Origin: Nitrospira sp. | GTDB taxonomy: Bacteria > Nitrospirota > Nitrospiria > Nitrospirales > Nitrospiraceae | Length of the DNA: 64,000 nucleotides | Assembly: GCA_022843785.1 (NCBI GenBank) | Contig: JALHMZ010000006.1 | Span: 1 to 64,000, forward strand | Reading direction: 5' to 3' | In this document: positions 1-12,676 of the stretch, in pieces | How positions within the stretch are numbered: position 1 is the stretch's first letter | Layout of the letters: each line of letters starts with the position of its first letter | Made by a program: the position numbers and the translations under genes | The notes under the pieces: generated by a model | Told to the model about the DNA's origin: nothing | The model's database searches: none | Seen by the model: the letters and a program-made list of their open reading frames with translations, nothing else

Positions 1-111
1 GACCGGAGGAACGGGACGATCCGAGCTGACCCACGGTCTTCCGACTTCCAGACCCAGATCTTTGCGATCTGTCCCGCTCCCGTGCCGCCATGATGCAAGA
101 CCTCCTGTATA

Positions 112-136
112 GATACAAGATCTTGTTTCTTGTATC
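112..136. repeat. Short perfect inverted repeat (hairpin)
   Basis: GATACAAGA at 112-120 is the exact reverse complement of TCTTGTATC at 128-136, with a 7-nt loop. It lies just beyond the trpA-like remnant in the minus-strand direction. It could act as a terminator or a small structured RNA element. No run of T follows on either side, so the role is uncertain. Confidence 0.5.
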
Positions 137-150
137 AACATCACAGTTGT

Positions 151-247
151 CTAAGCCGGCACCATCGCAGCTTTGAGCAAACGGACGAACCCGGCGACGT
201 GGCTCACCATTGCCGGATCTTGCTGGTGCGACGCAATACGTTTCACA
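151..247 (-). pseudogene. Remnant of a second trpA 3' end
   Basis: Read on the minus strand, this stretch encodes 31 residues from VKRIAS to MVPA plus a TAG stop. It aligns without gaps to the last 31 codons of the intact trpA at 322-418. I count 14 differences in 97 bases, about 86% identity. Upstream of codon 1 the similarity ends abruptly, so nothing of the catalytic barrel is present. The differences leave the frame and most residues intact, which suggests a diverged or foreign trpA tail left by recombination. A one-off duplication that then drifted is the alternative. Confidence 0.8.
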
Positions 248-321
248 ACAAGTATTTGGGTCAGATCTTGTTCTGTGCGTCAACCCCCATTTCAGCTGGA
301 GGATCTACCCCTGGTAGTTAA

Positions 322-1125
322 CTAGGCTGGCGCCATCGCCGCTTTGAGCGATCGGACAAACTCGGCGACGTGGCCGACCATTGCCGGATCGTGCTGGTGG
401 GACGCAATGCGTTTCACGATAGCACTGCCGACGATGACGCCATCGGCCATTTTGGAGACCTGCGCGGCATCCTCCGGCGTCGCTACACCAAAGCCAACGG
501 CGACGGGCGATGCGGAGACTTTCTTGAGCTTCTTCACATTCTGTTGGATGTCCGTCACATTGCTGAGTTTCGCCCCGGTAATACCGGTCAGGGAGACGTA
601 ATAGACAAACCCGTGTGATTCTTCCGCCACAAGCTTTCGCCGGCTTGGCGTACTGGTCGGCGCAAGCAGAAAAATGAGCGGCAGGCCCGCGGCATCGGCC
701 GGGCCCTTGAGCGGTCCCGCTTCATCCGGCGGCATGTCGGGAACAATCAATCCATCCACTCCGGCAGTTGATGCAGCCTTGCAAAACTGCGCACAGCCCA
801 TGGCGTGGATCGAGTTGTAATACAACATGAGGACAATCGGGATCTCCGTGCGCTGCCTGAGCGACTTCACGGAATCCAGAATCTTGCGCAGTGTTGTGCC
901 GCTCTTCAATCCCCGCTCGGCGGCTTGCTGAATGACCGGCCCGTCGGCAATCGGATCGGAAAAGGGCACGCCCAGCTCGATGACATCGGCGCCTGCCTGT
1001 TCTAACGCCACGACCAGCTGTTCTGTCTCAGCCAGTCCAGGGTCACCGGCCATGAGATAGGCAATGAGCGCCTTTTCTTTCTTGTCGCGCAATCGTTGAA
1101 ACGTGGTTTCCAGCCGTCCGCTCAT
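322..1125 (-). CDS. trpA: Tryptophan synthase alpha chain
   Basis: This 267-residue protein is the usual length for TrpA. It cleaves indole-3-glycerol phosphate to indole and glyceraldehyde 3-phosphate in the cytosolic TrpA2B2 complex. Visible family signatures are YLMAGDP near the N-terminus, [14 protein letters not shown] with the catalytic Glu and Asp region, and [10 protein letters not shown] with [10 protein letters not shown] in the phosphate-binding part. Its ATG overlaps the trpB stop as ATGA, which indicates translational coupling and helps equal output of the two subunits. It is the last gene of the minus-strand trp cluster. A diverged copy of its last 31 codons lies just downstream at 151-247. 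Confidence 0.97.
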   Translation of the reverse strand: MSGRLETTFQRLRDKKEKALIAYLMAGDPGLAETEQLVVALEQAGADVIELGVPFSDPIADGPVIQQAAERGLKSGTTLRKILDSVKSLRQRTEIPIVLMLYYNSIHAMGCAQFCKAASTAGVDGLIVPDMPPDEAGPLKGPADAAGLPLIFLLAPTSTPSRRKLVAEESHGFVYYVSLTGITGAKLSNVTDIQQNVKKLKKVSASPVAVGFGVATPEDAAQVSKMADGVIVGSAIVKRIASHQHDPAMVGHVAEFVRSLKAAMAPA

Positions 1126-2315
1126 AACTCCACCCCACGCATCCTGGCCACTTGCTGGACGTCTTTATCTCCACGGCCGGACAGGTTGGCGATAATCACC
1201 TGTGACTTTTTCAGTTTCGGGGCCAGCTTGACGACATGCGCAATGGCATGGGCGCTTTCCAACGCCGGCACGATCCCTTCTTCGCGAGCCAGCAGATCAA
1301 AAGCGGCCATCGCTTCCGTATCCGTCGCATAGGTGTATTCGATCCGGCCCTGGTCATGATAGAGGCTGTGCTCCGGTCCGACTGCGGCATAATCCAAACC
1401 TGCCGAGACCGAATGGGTCAAATTAATCTGCCCGTTCTCGTCCTGAAGCAGATAGGTCATAGTCCCTTGTAGGACGCCCGGTTTCCCGCCGGAAAACCGG
1501 GCCGCATGTTTGCCGCTCACAATCCCGCTTCCGCCGGCTTCCACCCCGATCATTTTGACCTTGCGATCACCCAGAAACGCATGGAACAGGCCGATGGAAT
1601 TGCTCCCGCCCCCGACACAGGCCACGAGATAATCCGGCAGCTTCCCCTCCGCAGCCAGAATCTGTTTCCGTGCCTCTTTGCCGATGATGGCCTGGAAATC
1701 ACGGATCATCATGGGATAGGGATGCGCCCCTAGCACTGACCCGAGGATGTAATGGGTCGTCCGCACGTTCGTCGTCCAATCGCGCATCGCTTCACTGATG
1801 GCATCCTTCAACGTCCGGCTGCCAGCATCGACGCCGGTCACTTTCGCCCCGAGCAACCGCATACGGAAGACATTCAACGCCTGACGCTGCATATCCTCCG
1901 TACCCATATAGACTTCACATTCCAGGCCGAACATGGCGGCCGCCGTGGCGGTCGCGACGCCGTGTTGACCGGCGCCGGTTTCGGCAATGATCCGGCGCTT
2001 TTTCATGCGCATGGCCAGCAGCACTTGTCCGATGGCGTTGTTAATCTTATGGGCGCCGGTATGGCAGAGGTCTTCCCGCTTCAGATAAATCTTGGCGCCG
2101 CCAAACTTCTTGGTCAGCCGATCGGCACGATAGAGACTGGTCGGCCGCCCGACATACTCTTTCAGATAGTAGGCAAGGTCTGCCTTGAAGCGGCGGTCTT
2201 TCCTGGCTTTGGCGTATTCCTCTTCCAACTCCAGTAATGCGGGCATGAGGGTTTCCGGAACATACCGGCCACCATAGGGTCCGAACCGGCCATGGCTATC
2301 AGGTAGATGTGGCAT
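1122..2315 (-). CDS. trpB: Tryptophan synthase beta chain
   Basis: TrpB is a 397-residue PLP enzyme that condenses indole with L-serine to give tryptophan. The PLP lysine is in [15 protein letters not shown], and the glycine-rich phosphate-binding loop is VGGGSNSIG. The [10 protein letters not shown] stretch and the C-terminal SGRGDKD are also typical. The start follows a 117-bp gap after trpF that contains an inverted repeat. The stop overlaps the trpA start by four bases. It is the canonical short TrpB type, not TrpB2, because it has the usual N-terminal [13 protein letters not shown]. Confidence 0.97.
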   Translation of the reverse strand: MPHLPDSHGRFGPYGGRYVPETLMPALLELEEEYAKARKDRRFKADLAYYLKEYVGRPTSLYRADRLTKKFGGAKIYLKREDLCHTGAHKINNAIGQVLLAMRMKKRRIIAETGAGQHGVATATAAAMFGLECEVYMGTEDMQRQALNVFRMRLLGAKVTGVDAGSRTLKDAISEAMRDWTTNVRTTHYILGSVLGAHPYPMMIRDFQAIIGKEARKQILAAEGKLPDYLVACVGGGSNSIGLFHAFLGDRKVKMIGVEAGGSGIVSGKHAARFSGGKPGVLQGTMTYLLQDENGQINLTHSVSAGLDYAAVGPEHSLYHDQGRIEYTYATDTEAMAAFDLLAREEGIVPALESAHAIAHVVKLAPKLKKSQVIIANLSGRGDKDVQQVARMRGVEL

Positions 2316-2353
2316 AATCAGTCAGTCCTAAAGTTGGAAAGTCGTAACGTCAT

Positions 2354-2398
2354 CAAGTCCTCGTCAAGACTTCATGACGTGATGGACTTGAGGACTTG
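2354..2398. repeat. Inverted repeat between trpF and trpB
   Basis: CAAGTCCTC at 2354-2362 is exactly complementary to GAGGACTTG at 2390-2398, and shorter symmetric pieces (GTCAT/ATGAC) lie inside. The structure is in the 117-bp gap of the trp transcript. It could influence mRNA processing or be a relic of a small palindromic element. No leader peptide or Trp codon run is seen, so I do not call it an attenuator. Confidence 0.5.
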
Positions 2399-2432
2399 AG
2401 AAACAAGCGAGGGAGTATAGTGCCGCGCAGCA

Positions 2433-3056
2433 TCACGACACAAGTCTCGCCGCTTGAATAAACGCCTTCACTTTGGCCGGATCTTTTTTCCCGGGACTCT
2501 GCTCCACCCCACTGCTGACATCGACCCCATAAGGACGCACCTGCCGGATCGCCTCGGCCACGTTCGACGGCGTCAGGCCGCCCGCCAACAGAATCGGCGC
2601 CGCGCGCGCGACCTCCGCCGCCAATGTCCAATCGACAGTCTGCCCGGTGCCGCCGTATGCGTGCTCTCCAAAGGCATCGATCACGAACCCACGCACGTTC
2701 GCCCGCCCATGAAACTCGGCCAGGGCGAGAAACGCCGTGCGGTCTTTCAAGCGAATCGCCTTCAGGGCCGGGCGGCCAAAATGCTCGCAATAAGAAACGG
2801 GTTCATCCCCATGCAGTTGGGCCAAGGCGAATCCACATTCATCCATGAGCGCTCTCACCCTCTGTGGATCCTCGTTGACGAACACGCCGATCGGCAGGAC
2901 GAAGGGCGGAAGTCCCGCGATGATAGCGCTCGCCACTGCCGGCTTCACACAGCGGGGGCTCTTGGCATACATCACAAATCCAAGCGCGTCCGCTCCAGCT
3001 GCGACCGCAACCTGAGCATCTTCACTGTTGGTAATGCCGCAAATTTTGATCTTCAC
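2433..3056 (-). CDS. trpF: Phosphoribosylanthranilate isomerase
   Basis: This 207-residue TIM-barrel enzyme catalyses the Amadori rearrangement of phosphoribosylanthranilate to CdRP, the third pathway step. The N-terminal KICGITN holds the catalytic cysteine. LQLHGDE, LLAGGLTPSNV and GVDVSSGVE are the standard active-site and phosphate-binding motifs. Translation probably starts at GTG 3056, preceded by GGGAGT. A 194-bp gap containing a palindromic intergenic repeat separates it from trpC upstream, so the operon may be partly discontinuous here. Confidence 0.95.
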   Translation of the reverse strand: MKIKICGITNSEDAQVAVAAGADALGFVMYAKSPRCVKPAVASAIIAGLPPFVLPIGVFVNEDPQRVRALMDECGFALAQLHGDEPVSYCEHFGRPALKAIRLKDRTAFLALAEFHGRANVRGFVIDAFGEHAYGGTGQTVDWTLAAEVARAAPILLAGGLTPSNVAEAIRQVRPYGVDVSSGVEQSPGKKDPAKVKAFIQAARLVS

Positions 3057-3132
3057 GGACTCCCGCTAGCTCCCATAGCCTTCAGCATTCATGAACGTTT
3101 CGCCGCGATGGCTTCGTATCTCACTGAGGCGG

Positions 3133-3234
3133 AGAGCTTATAGCTTATGGCCTATAGCACGTGATCGGACCAGCCCGGGCTCGCTTCGACTTTCATTCCG
3201 GTCCTGTGCTATCAGCCATACGCCATTAGCTCTT
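3133..3234. repeat. Intergenic palindromic repeat, copy 1
   Basis: The segment begins with GAGCTTATAGCTTATGGC and ends with ATCAGCCATACGCC..AGCTCTT, so the ends are imperfect reverse complements that can fold into a long stem. Related copies lie at 5683-5771, 41971-42068 and 63321-63413. It sits in the trpC-trpF gap. No coding capacity is seen. It resembles REP/MITE-type elements that multiply between genes. Confidence 0.7.
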
Positions 3235-3250
3235 GCGGCCAAACGACGCT

Positions 3251-4060
3251 TCACGCCGTCGTTCCCCGCAGCTCTTCCACCTTCTTGCCGATGTCATCCG
3301 ATTTAATCAGCGCCTCTCCCACCAGCATGGCGTGGATGCCCGCATCCGCGAGCTTCTGCACATCAGCGCGCGAACGGATGCCGCTTTCACTGACGATGAC
3401 TTTATCGGCCGGAATTCTCTTGGCCAGCCGGAAGGTCACGTTGAGATCAGTGGTGAAGGTCTTGAGATCACGATTGTTGATCCCGATCAATCTGGCCGTG
3501 GGCAGCCATTCCAGCACCGTATCGAGTTCCCGCTCATGATGCGTTTCAAACAGGGCATCCATCCCGAGTTCACCAGCCAGCGCAAAGAAGTCCATCAGCT
3601 GGCGACGCTCCAGCGCCGCCACGATCAGCAACACGGCATCAGCGCCATGGGCCCGCGCCTCGTAAAACTGGATCTCCCCGACCATGAATTCCTTGTCGAG
3701 TGCGGGAATCGGCAAGGCCTTCCTGATGTCCGCCAGATATTGAAGATCGCCCTTAAAGAAATCCTTGTCCGTCAAGACGGAGACGGCCGATGCTCCATGC
3801 TCATAATAGGTGCGCGCGATAGACAGGTGGTCGAATTTCTCGGCAAACTCTTCCCGCAAAAGACCCAGGCTCGGTGAAGCCTTTTTTACTTCTGCAATCA
3901 GTGCCGGACTCGCGTCAGTTCTCGTTGCATCGAGCGCCACGGCAAAACCCAGCGAAGGCGGCGCATCGCGAATGATTGCTTTGAGATCCGCCAGATAGGC
4001 GCGGCTCTGCTTGTGCCGCAGTTCCGCTTTCTTATGTTCGAGAATGCGATCAAGAATCAT
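3251..4060 (-). CDS. trpC: Indole-3-glycerol phosphate synthase
   Basis: TrpC (269 residues) closes the indole ring of CdRP with loss of CO2 and water. Family motifs are EHKKAEL near the N-terminus, LIAEVKKASPS with the catalytic lysine, VLTDKDFFKG, DKEFMV, IGINNRDLKT and SESGI. The gene is monofunctional, not fused to trpF. It lies 6 bp after trpD, so the two are surely co-transcribed. Confidence 0.96.
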   Translation of the reverse strand: MILDRILEHKKAELRHKQSRAYLADLKAIIRDAPPSLGFAVALDATRTDASPALIAEVKKASPSLGLLREEFAEKFDHLSIARTYYEHGASAVSVLTDKDFFKGDLQYLADIRKALPIPALDKEFMVGEIQFYEARAHGADAVLLIVAALERRQLMDFFALAGELGMDALFETHHERELDTVLEWLPTARLIGINNRDLKTFTTDLNVTFRLAKRIPADKVIVSESGIRSRADVQKLADAGIHAMLVGEALIKSDDIGKKVEELRGTTA

Positions 4061-4066
4061 GCGGCA

Positions 4067-5080
4067 CTATGCTTTGTTCGTATAGGCAATGAGCTGCTCC
4101 AGCTTCTCCGCCGCAGCCCCGGAATCGATCATCTGCTGCGCGAGACGAACCCCGTCCTTCAATGTCTTGGCTTTCTGCCCGACAACCAGGGCAGCAGCGG
4201 CATTTACGCACACAATGTCCCGCTTGGGGCCTTTCTTTCCGCGTAAGATGTCTTGCGTGATGCGCGCGTTATCTTTGGGTGTGCCTCCCGCAAGCTCTGT
4301 TCTTGGAACGCGCCGCAGATCAAACTCTTCCGGAGCAATGAAATAACTCGACACCACACCGCCCTTGCCCTCGGAAATTTTCGTTCGATCCGACAATGTG
4401 ATTTCATCCAGCCCGTCCATGCCGTGAATGACAAGGCTGTGTTGGATTCCCAGTTCCAACAACACTCGCCCCAAGATCTCGGTCAGTTTCGCATCGTAGA
4501 CCCCCAACACCTGATGGGTGGCCCCGGCCGGATTCGCCAACGGTCCCAATACATTCAGAAGCGTTCTGATTCCCATCTCCTGTCTCGGTCCTGCGCAATG
4601 CTTCATCGCCTCGTGATAGAGCGGCGCGAACAGAAAGCCGATGCCGACCTCATCGATACAGTCCGCCACACGGCCGGGGGTCAGATCGATCTTGACGCCG
4701 AGCGCGGTCAACAGGTCGGCGCTTCCGGATTGGGAAGAGATGGACCGGTTCCCGTGCTTGGCTACGGTAATACCCGCCCCGGCCGCGACCAACGCCGCCG
4801 TGGTGGAAATATTAAACGTATGGGCCCCGTCGCCGCCGGTCCCGCAGGTATCCACCACGATTTTGGCGCCGACGCTGATCCGGACGGCGCGCGATCGCAT
4901 GGCTTTTACCGAGCCGACGATTTCATCGACCGTTTCGCCCTTCTGTCTGAGCCCCATGAGATAGGCGGCAATTTGCGCCGGGGTCGCTGCTCCATCCATG
5001 ATCTCGGCCATGACCGTCTCGCCTTCCTGTGCGGAGAGGTCGATTCGATCGGCCAATTTGGCAAGCGCGTCTCTGATCAT
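4067..5080 (-). CDS. trpD: Anthranilate phosphoribosyltransferase
   Basis: TrpD (337 residues) transfers phosphoribose from PRPP to anthranilate. The signature DTCGTGGDG near residue 80 is the PRPP pyrophosphate-binding loop, followed by KHGNRSISS and RTLLNVLGPLANPA. Length and architecture match the stand-alone enzyme, not a TrpGD fusion. trpG lies 23 bp upstream as a separate gene, and trpC begins 6 bp downstream. Confidence 0.96.
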   Translation of the reverse strand: MIRDALAKLADRIDLSAQEGETVMAEIMDGAATPAQIAAYLMGLRQKGETVDEIVGSVKAMRSRAVRISVGAKIVVDTCGTGGDGAHTFNISTTAALVAAGAGITVAKHGNRSISSQSGSADLLTALGVKIDLTPGRVADCIDEVGIGFLFAPLYHEAMKHCAGPRQEMGIRTLLNVLGPLANPAGATHQVLGVYDAKLTEILGRVLLELGIQHSLVIHGMDGLDEITLSDRTKISEGKGGVVSSYFIAPEEFDLRRVPRTELAGGTPKDNARITQDILRGKKGPKRDIVCVNAAAALVVGQKAKTLKDGVRLAQQMIDSGAAAEKLEQLIAYTNKA

Positions 5081-5103
5081 GATGATGGATCGGCGGCAGG
5101 TTG

Positions 5104-5667
5104 CTAGAGTTTCAGAAAGTTCCCGAGCAAGTCTTTCCCAACGGTCGTCAGAATCGATTCCGGGTGAAACTGGACTCCCTCGACGCCCAGTGTCTTATGC
5201 CGAATGCCCATGATCTCTCCTTCAGCGGTCTCCGCCGAAATCTCAAAACAGTCGGGTAGATTCGCTCGATTGACGATCAGCGAATGATAGCGCGTCGCCT
5301 CGAACGGACTGGGCAGCGACCGGTAAATCGTTTTGCCGTCATGCGTGATCGGCGACGTCTTTCCATGCATCAAGCGCGGGGCGCGGATGACTTCGCCCCC
5401 ATAGGCGACGGCCAGAGACTGGTGGCCCAAACAGACGCCAAGAATGGGAATCTTCCCTCCAAAACCACGAATCGTGTCGACTGAAATACCCGCTTCCTTG
5501 GGCGTGCAAGGGCCGGGGGAAATGACGATCCGGCTGGGATGCAGATCCTCGATCTGCCCAAGCGTAATCTTGTCATTGCGGTACACCCGAACCTCTTCGC
5601 CCAGTTCACCGAGATACTGGACCAGGTTGTACGTAAAGGAATCGTAGTTGTCGATGATCAGCAGCAT
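5104..5667 (-). CDS. trpG: Anthranilate synthase component II (glutamine amidotransferase)
   Basis: This 187-residue class I glutamine amidotransferase provides ammonia to TrpE. The nucleophilic cysteine is in GVCLGHQ, and the His-Glu pair is in [15 protein letters not shown] at the N-terminus and ISPGPCTP are typical of the TrpG/PabA group. A single TrpG may also serve folate synthesis if a pabB exists elsewhere, which cannot be judged here. A 110-bp gap with a palindromic repeat separates it from trpE. Confidence 0.95.
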   Translation of the reverse strand: MLLIIDNYDSFTYNLVQYLGELGEEVRVYRNDKITLGQIEDLHPSRIVISPGPCTPKEAGISVDTIRGFGGKIPILGVCLGHQSLAVAYGGEVIRAPRLMHGKTSPITHDGKTIYRSLPSPFEATRYHSLIVNRANLPDCFEISAETAEGEIMGIRHKTLGVEGVQFHPESILTTVGKDLLGNFLKL

Positions 5668-5682
5668 GTTAGTACCAATGCG

Positions 5683-5771
5683 GGCTTATGGCTTATGGCT
5701 TATGGCAGAAGCAGGAATGAACGGAATAGCCGGTCTTGCTATCAGCCACACGCTATCAGCCATACGCTCTT
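5683..5771. repeat. Intergenic palindromic repeat, copy 2
   Basis: It starts with three tandem GCTTATGG-like units and ends with CTATCAGCCATACGCTCTT. It is clearly related to the elements at 3133, 41971 and 63321. It lies between trpE and trpG, so the trp transcript carries two such elements. It is non-coding. Confidence 0.7.
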
Positions 5772-5777
5772 CCCCAT

Positions 5778-7274
5778 TCATTCCAACCCCTGTTCCGCTA
5801 GTTCGATCGCTTTCATCATCGCCCGGGTCTTGTTGCAGGTTTCTTCATACTCATGCTCCGGGTTCGAATCGGCGACGATGCCGGCCCCTGCCTGGATGAA
5901 CGCCCGATGGCGGGACACCACCACCGTCCGAATATTGATGCACATATCCATGTTGCCTGAAAAACTGAGGTACCCAACGGCGCCGGCATAGGGACCGCGT
6001 TTCGTAGGCTCCAGTTCCTCGATGATCTCCATGGCTCTGATTTTCGGCGCGCCGGATACGGTGCCGGCGGGAAAGCAGGCCTTCAGCACATCGTATGCCG
6101 TTTTGGATTTTTCCAGTTTTCCGCTGACATTCGAGACGATGTGCATGACATGCGAGTACCGCTCGACGTTCATCAGTGATTCGACCTGCACCGATCCTCG
6201 CTCAGCCACCCGCCCGACGTCGTTGCGGCCCAAATCGACCAGCATGATATGTTCGGCCCGCTCCTTCGTGTCCGCCAGGAGACGACGTTCAAGCTGCGCA
6301 TCTTCCTCTGCCGTCGCACCGCGCCGCCGCGTCCCGGCGATGGGACGCACCGACACCAGCCCGTCCTCGCACCGCACCAGTATTTCGGGCGAGGAGCCGA
6401 CGAGTTCCACGCCGGCGATACGCAAATAATACATATAGGGTGACGGGTTGACGACGCGCAGCGCCCGGTAGAGTTGAAACGGCGGCGCCTGTAAATTGGT
6501 CTCCCATCGCTGAGACAACACGCATTGAAAGATGTCTCCGGCCTTGATGTATTCCTGCGCGCGCGCAACCATCTTTTCGAAGTCTGCCTTGCTCATGTTC
6601 GGCGTGAAACGGATGGGAGACCGCCGTCTTTTCGGCTTAGTCTGCCGAAACGGCCTGCGCAGCCGGGCGATCATCCGTTCGATTCTGCCCGTCGCCAGTC
6701 GATAGGCCGCACGAATGTCGCGATCTGAGGTGGACTTGACGTGGGCATTGGCCACGACTTTGATTTTTTGCGAGACGTTGTCGAAGATGAGCAGCGTCTC
6801 GGTCAGCAGGAAAGCAAAGTCCGGCAAGCCGAGGTGGTCCTTTCTCCGGGAGGGAAGGTCCTCGAACGTTTTTACCATGTCGTATCCCAGATACCCCACG
6901 GCTCCGCCCACAAAGCGCGGCAGGCCCGGAACGGTCACCGGACGGTAGCCCGCCATGAACTCTCGCAGACGATCCAACGGGGCGCCTTGACTGGGAATCC
7001 GGCGGCTGCGCGATCCCTTCTTGATACAGAGGTCTCCACGGTCTTCGACCAACACGATGGGGGCGCCGCTTCCGAGGAAAGAGTAACGCGCCCATTTCTC
7101 CCCGCCCTGAACGCTTTCCAACAAGTAGGCCGATGGGCCATGGTCGATCTTGGCAAACGCGGAAACCGGCGTGTCATGGTCCGCGAGAATTTCCCGGTAC
7201 AACGGAATGAGGTTGCCCTCTTTCGTATAGGACCGAAACTCGTCCAGGCTGAGTGAATACACCGGCGTTCCCAT
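5778..7274 (-). CDS. trpE: Anthranilate synthase component I
   Basis: TrpE (about 498 residues) converts chorismate to anthranilate using ammonia from TrpG. The chorismate-binding domain shows GDIFQCVLSQR, PSPYMYYLR, RPIAGTRRRG, HIMLVDLGRND and CFPAGTVSGAPK. I place the start at ATG 7274 (MGTPVYSLS), preceded by a purine-rich GACGGAG. A longer reading frame exists upstream but would overlap the lipoprotein gene 13 bp away. Feedback inhibition by Trp is expected for the family, but I did not test the regulatory residues. Confidence 0.94.
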   Translation of the reverse strand: MGTPVYSLSLDEFRSYTKEGNLIPLYREILADHDTPVSAFAKIDHGPSAYLLESVQGGEKWARYSFLGSGAPIVLVEDRGDLCIKKGSRSRRIPSQGAPLDRLREFMAGYRPVTVPGLPRFVGGAVGYLGYDMVKTFEDLPSRRKDHLGLPDFAFLLTETLLIFDNVSQKIKVVANAHVKSTSDRDIRAAYRLATGRIERMIARLRRPFRQTKPKRRRSPIRFTPNMSKADFEKMVARAQEYIKAGDIFQCVLSQRWETNLQAPPFQLYRALRVVNPSPYMYYLRIAGVELVGSSPEILVRCEDGLVSVRPIAGTRRRGATAEEDAQLERRLLADTKERAEHIMLVDLGRNDVGRVAERGSVQVESLMNVERYSHVMHIVSNVSGKLEKSKTAYDVLKACFPAGTVSGAPKIRAMEIIEELEPTKRGPYAGAVGYLSFSGNMDMCINIRTVVVSRHRAFIQAGAGIVADSNPEHEYEETCNKTRAMMKAIELAEQGLE

Positions 7275-7287
7275 TCCGCTCCGTCCG

Positions 7288-7950
7288 CTATTCCGCTCCC
7301 ACAATGAGCTTTTGCCCCACTTCGATGATGTCATCGGGCAATTTATTCAGCTTCTTCAACTTCTCGATCTCGATGCCATATCGCCGGCTGATACGGAACA
7401 GCGTCTCCCCTGGCTTCACAACGTGCAGCATGGAGCCCCCCCTGAGAGCAGGCCCCGGTTCCTGTATGCCCTCATTGCCCTTGTCCACCACTGGACTTTT
7501 CGGCGGCGCGCTCTCCAATCCGCTGATATCGTCGAAGGTCTGGGGAGGCGGCGCAGCCGGCTTCGGCTTGGCAACCGGATGGCTGCTCCGGCGCATGTCT
7601 TCCATCGCTTTCCGTTCGAGCAACGATGACTCCTTGATCGCCTCGGTCTCTTCCTGGAGACGCATCATATGTTCACGCACCGATTGCACTTGTCCGGACA
7701 ACTCTCGATTGCGCGCCTCGAATTCGGCCAGTTCCTGCTTCGTCCGCTTCACCTCACTGTCCAATTCAGCCGTTCGCCGTTCCTCCTGCGCCAGCAGTCG
7801 TTGGAAATTCAGGCTTCGCGTCTTTTCCGCGTTGTATTTCTCCTCCAGCACCACACATCCGCTGAGCAGCGAGCTGCTACCGATCATGAGCGCCACAGCC
7901 ATCCATTTCTTCGACGCTCGCTCGCCCCTGTTCGGTTCTTCCCTCTCCAT
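7288..7950 (-). CDS. LysM-domain lipoprotein with coiled coil
   Basis: About 220 residues. Start chosen at ATG 7950 because AAAGGAGG lies just upstream; an in-frame ATG 36 bases earlier has none. A lipobox ending LLSGC predicts lipidation. A long charged coiled coil (roughly residues 45-120) precedes a proline-rich linker and a C-terminal LysM domain (HVVKPGETLFRISRRYGI). It is therefore probably an envelope lipoprotein contacting peptidoglycan. It lies 13 bp before trpE in the same direction and may be the first gene of the trp transcript, although its function is unrelated. Confidence 0.85.
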   Translation of the reverse strand: MEREEPNRGERASKKWMAVALMIGSSSLLSGCVVLEEKYNAEKTRSLNFQRLLAQEERRTAELDSEVKRTKQELAEFEARNRELSGQVQSVREHMMRLQEETEAIKESSLLERKAMEDMRRSSHPVAKPKPAAPPPQTFDDISGLESAPPKSPVVDKGNEGIQEPGPALRGGSMLHVVKPGETLFRISRRYGIEIEKLKKLNKLPDDIIEVGQKLIVGAE

Positions 7951-8044
7951 ACATTCCTCCTTTGACACCTTCGGCCCGCGCGACATGAGGAGCCGATCCC
8001 CTCAGCCGATTTCAAGCAATTCACCGAAGAAGCGTTTAGAATAG

Positions 8045-11496
<3,452 letters not shown>

Positions 11497-11807
11497 TGCT
11501 AGCGCTTGTTACGGACGTTCTACCGGAGCGGTTGGCCTGACAAGAGGGCGGGTGCTACCGAGATACAGGTTCTCTGCCCACCCCTCAGAGGATCTCGCCA
11601 CAATGATTCGCACACTTTTCGTAGTATTCATAGGCACTAGATCTATCACAGGGGATAGTTCCAAGCAAGCAAATCAAATAAAGTGTCAGGTAAATCAACA
11701 CCTTCGGTAGAGCCACCAGGATCTTATGGTCGAGGTTTCCTGCGAAGGCTGGTCAATAGTCCGTCGATGCTCATAGGTTCCGAAAAGGCAACTGTCCTTG
11801 GAGAAAC
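11497..11807. other. Intergenic stretch, no gene seen
   Basis: 311 bp between the upstream end of the CNNM/CBS gene and the 3' end of rlpA. I see no convincing reading frame, RNA gene or repeat. The promoter of the CNNM/CBS gene should be within it. Confidence 0.5.
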
Positions 11808-12482
11808 CTACCCGTCGTCACGTATGACGAACGATTGCAGATTGAGTGTTCGTTCTAGACGGACAGATGCAGTCTGGGCCTCGGATTCCGTTAGGAACTG
11901 GCCGACCTGCACTCGATAGCGGCGGCCCTCAGGCAGGTCTACTTGAACGATTCGTCCCCCCGCAAACTCACTCCGCGCCTGTGTCAACAGCGCTCTGGCA
12001 TTCTCAAGGTCGGAAAAGGCCCCGATCTGCACCCGCAGTACCCCCATTCCTCCAGGTCTGGGAACATAGTCAACCACGCGAAGTTCAATCTTGTCCGTCC
12101 CATTGCCCGTCATACCAATAGCCTTCGCCCCAGCCAGGGAGAGATCCAGCACCCGTCCCCTGGCAAAGGGGCCCCGGTCATTGATCCTCACCGTGACCTG
12201 ACGGCCAGACGTCAGGGAACGAATGACTGCGACGGAACCAAGGGGCAATGTCTGATGAGCGGCGGTCAGCTGATGCATGTCATATCGCTCGCCATTGGCG
12301 GTTTTGTTTCCGTGGAAGCCAGGCCCATACCATGAGGCCTCACCACGTTCGACAAATCCAATGGGGTATCCGGGGAAGCGGTTGATATGAGGGGGAGCAG
12401 CCCTACAGCCTTGAACGGCAATCCCGGCAAGCAGGATCACCACGGCGGCAAACTTCCGGATAGTTGCTCTATCCCGCATCAT
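11808..12482 (-). CDS. rlpA: RlpA-family septal lipoprotein (DPBB plus SPOR)
   Basis: 224 residues. A lipobox near residue 26 (GIAVQGC) marks a lipoprotein. The double-psi beta-barrel shows GEASWYGPGFHGNKTANGERYD, with NDRGPFARGRVLDLS as the conserved catalytic stretch of RlpA lytic transglycosylases. The C-terminal SPOR domain (VQIGAFSDLENARAL..., YRVQVGQF) binds denuded septal glycan. The likely role is separation of peptidoglycan at division. The start codon lies inside the terminal repeat of the intergenic element at 12473-12676. Confidence 0.88.
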   Translation of the reverse strand: MMRDRATIRKFAAVVILLAGIAVQGCRAAPPHINRFPGYPIGFVERGEASWYGPGFHGNKTANGERYDMHQLTAAHQTLPLGSVAVIRSLTSGRQVTVRINDRGPFARGRVLDLSLAGAKAIGMTGNGTDKIELRVVDYVPRPGGMGVLRVQIGAFSDLENARALLTQARSEFAGGRIVQVDLPEGRRYRVQVGQFLTESEAQTASVRLERTLNLQSFVIRDDG

Positions 12483-12676
12483 TATTCATGACGGTTTGTG
12501 GCGAAATCTCATGAAATCGCGTTGCTCGTGAAGCGTATTTCGTGAAGCGTGAAGCGCAGGACGGAAAGAGTGAGTGCCTCCTCTTTGTTTGCGAGATACG
12601 CTTCACGAGATACGAACGACGAAGTACGGAACAGCGAATCCGCGATTGCAGCAGAAACGTTCATGAGTAATGCGGG
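12473..12676. repeat. MITE-like element with terminal inverted repeats, copy 1
   Basis: The left end CCCGCATCATTATTCATGACG and the right end CGTTCATGAGTAATGCGGG are imperfect inverted repeats. The interior has a second inverted pair (TCGTGAAGCGTAT / ATACGCTTCACGA). A related element with similar ends occupies 43507-43715, and the interior recurs near 30460-30610. It fills the space between rlpA and the ACT gene exactly, even covering the first rlpA codons. It has no coding capacity. Confidence 0.65.

Noticed and set aside
2316..2432. Trp attenuator before trpB
   Set aside because: There is an inverted repeat but no leader peptide with Trp codons and it lies inside the operon.
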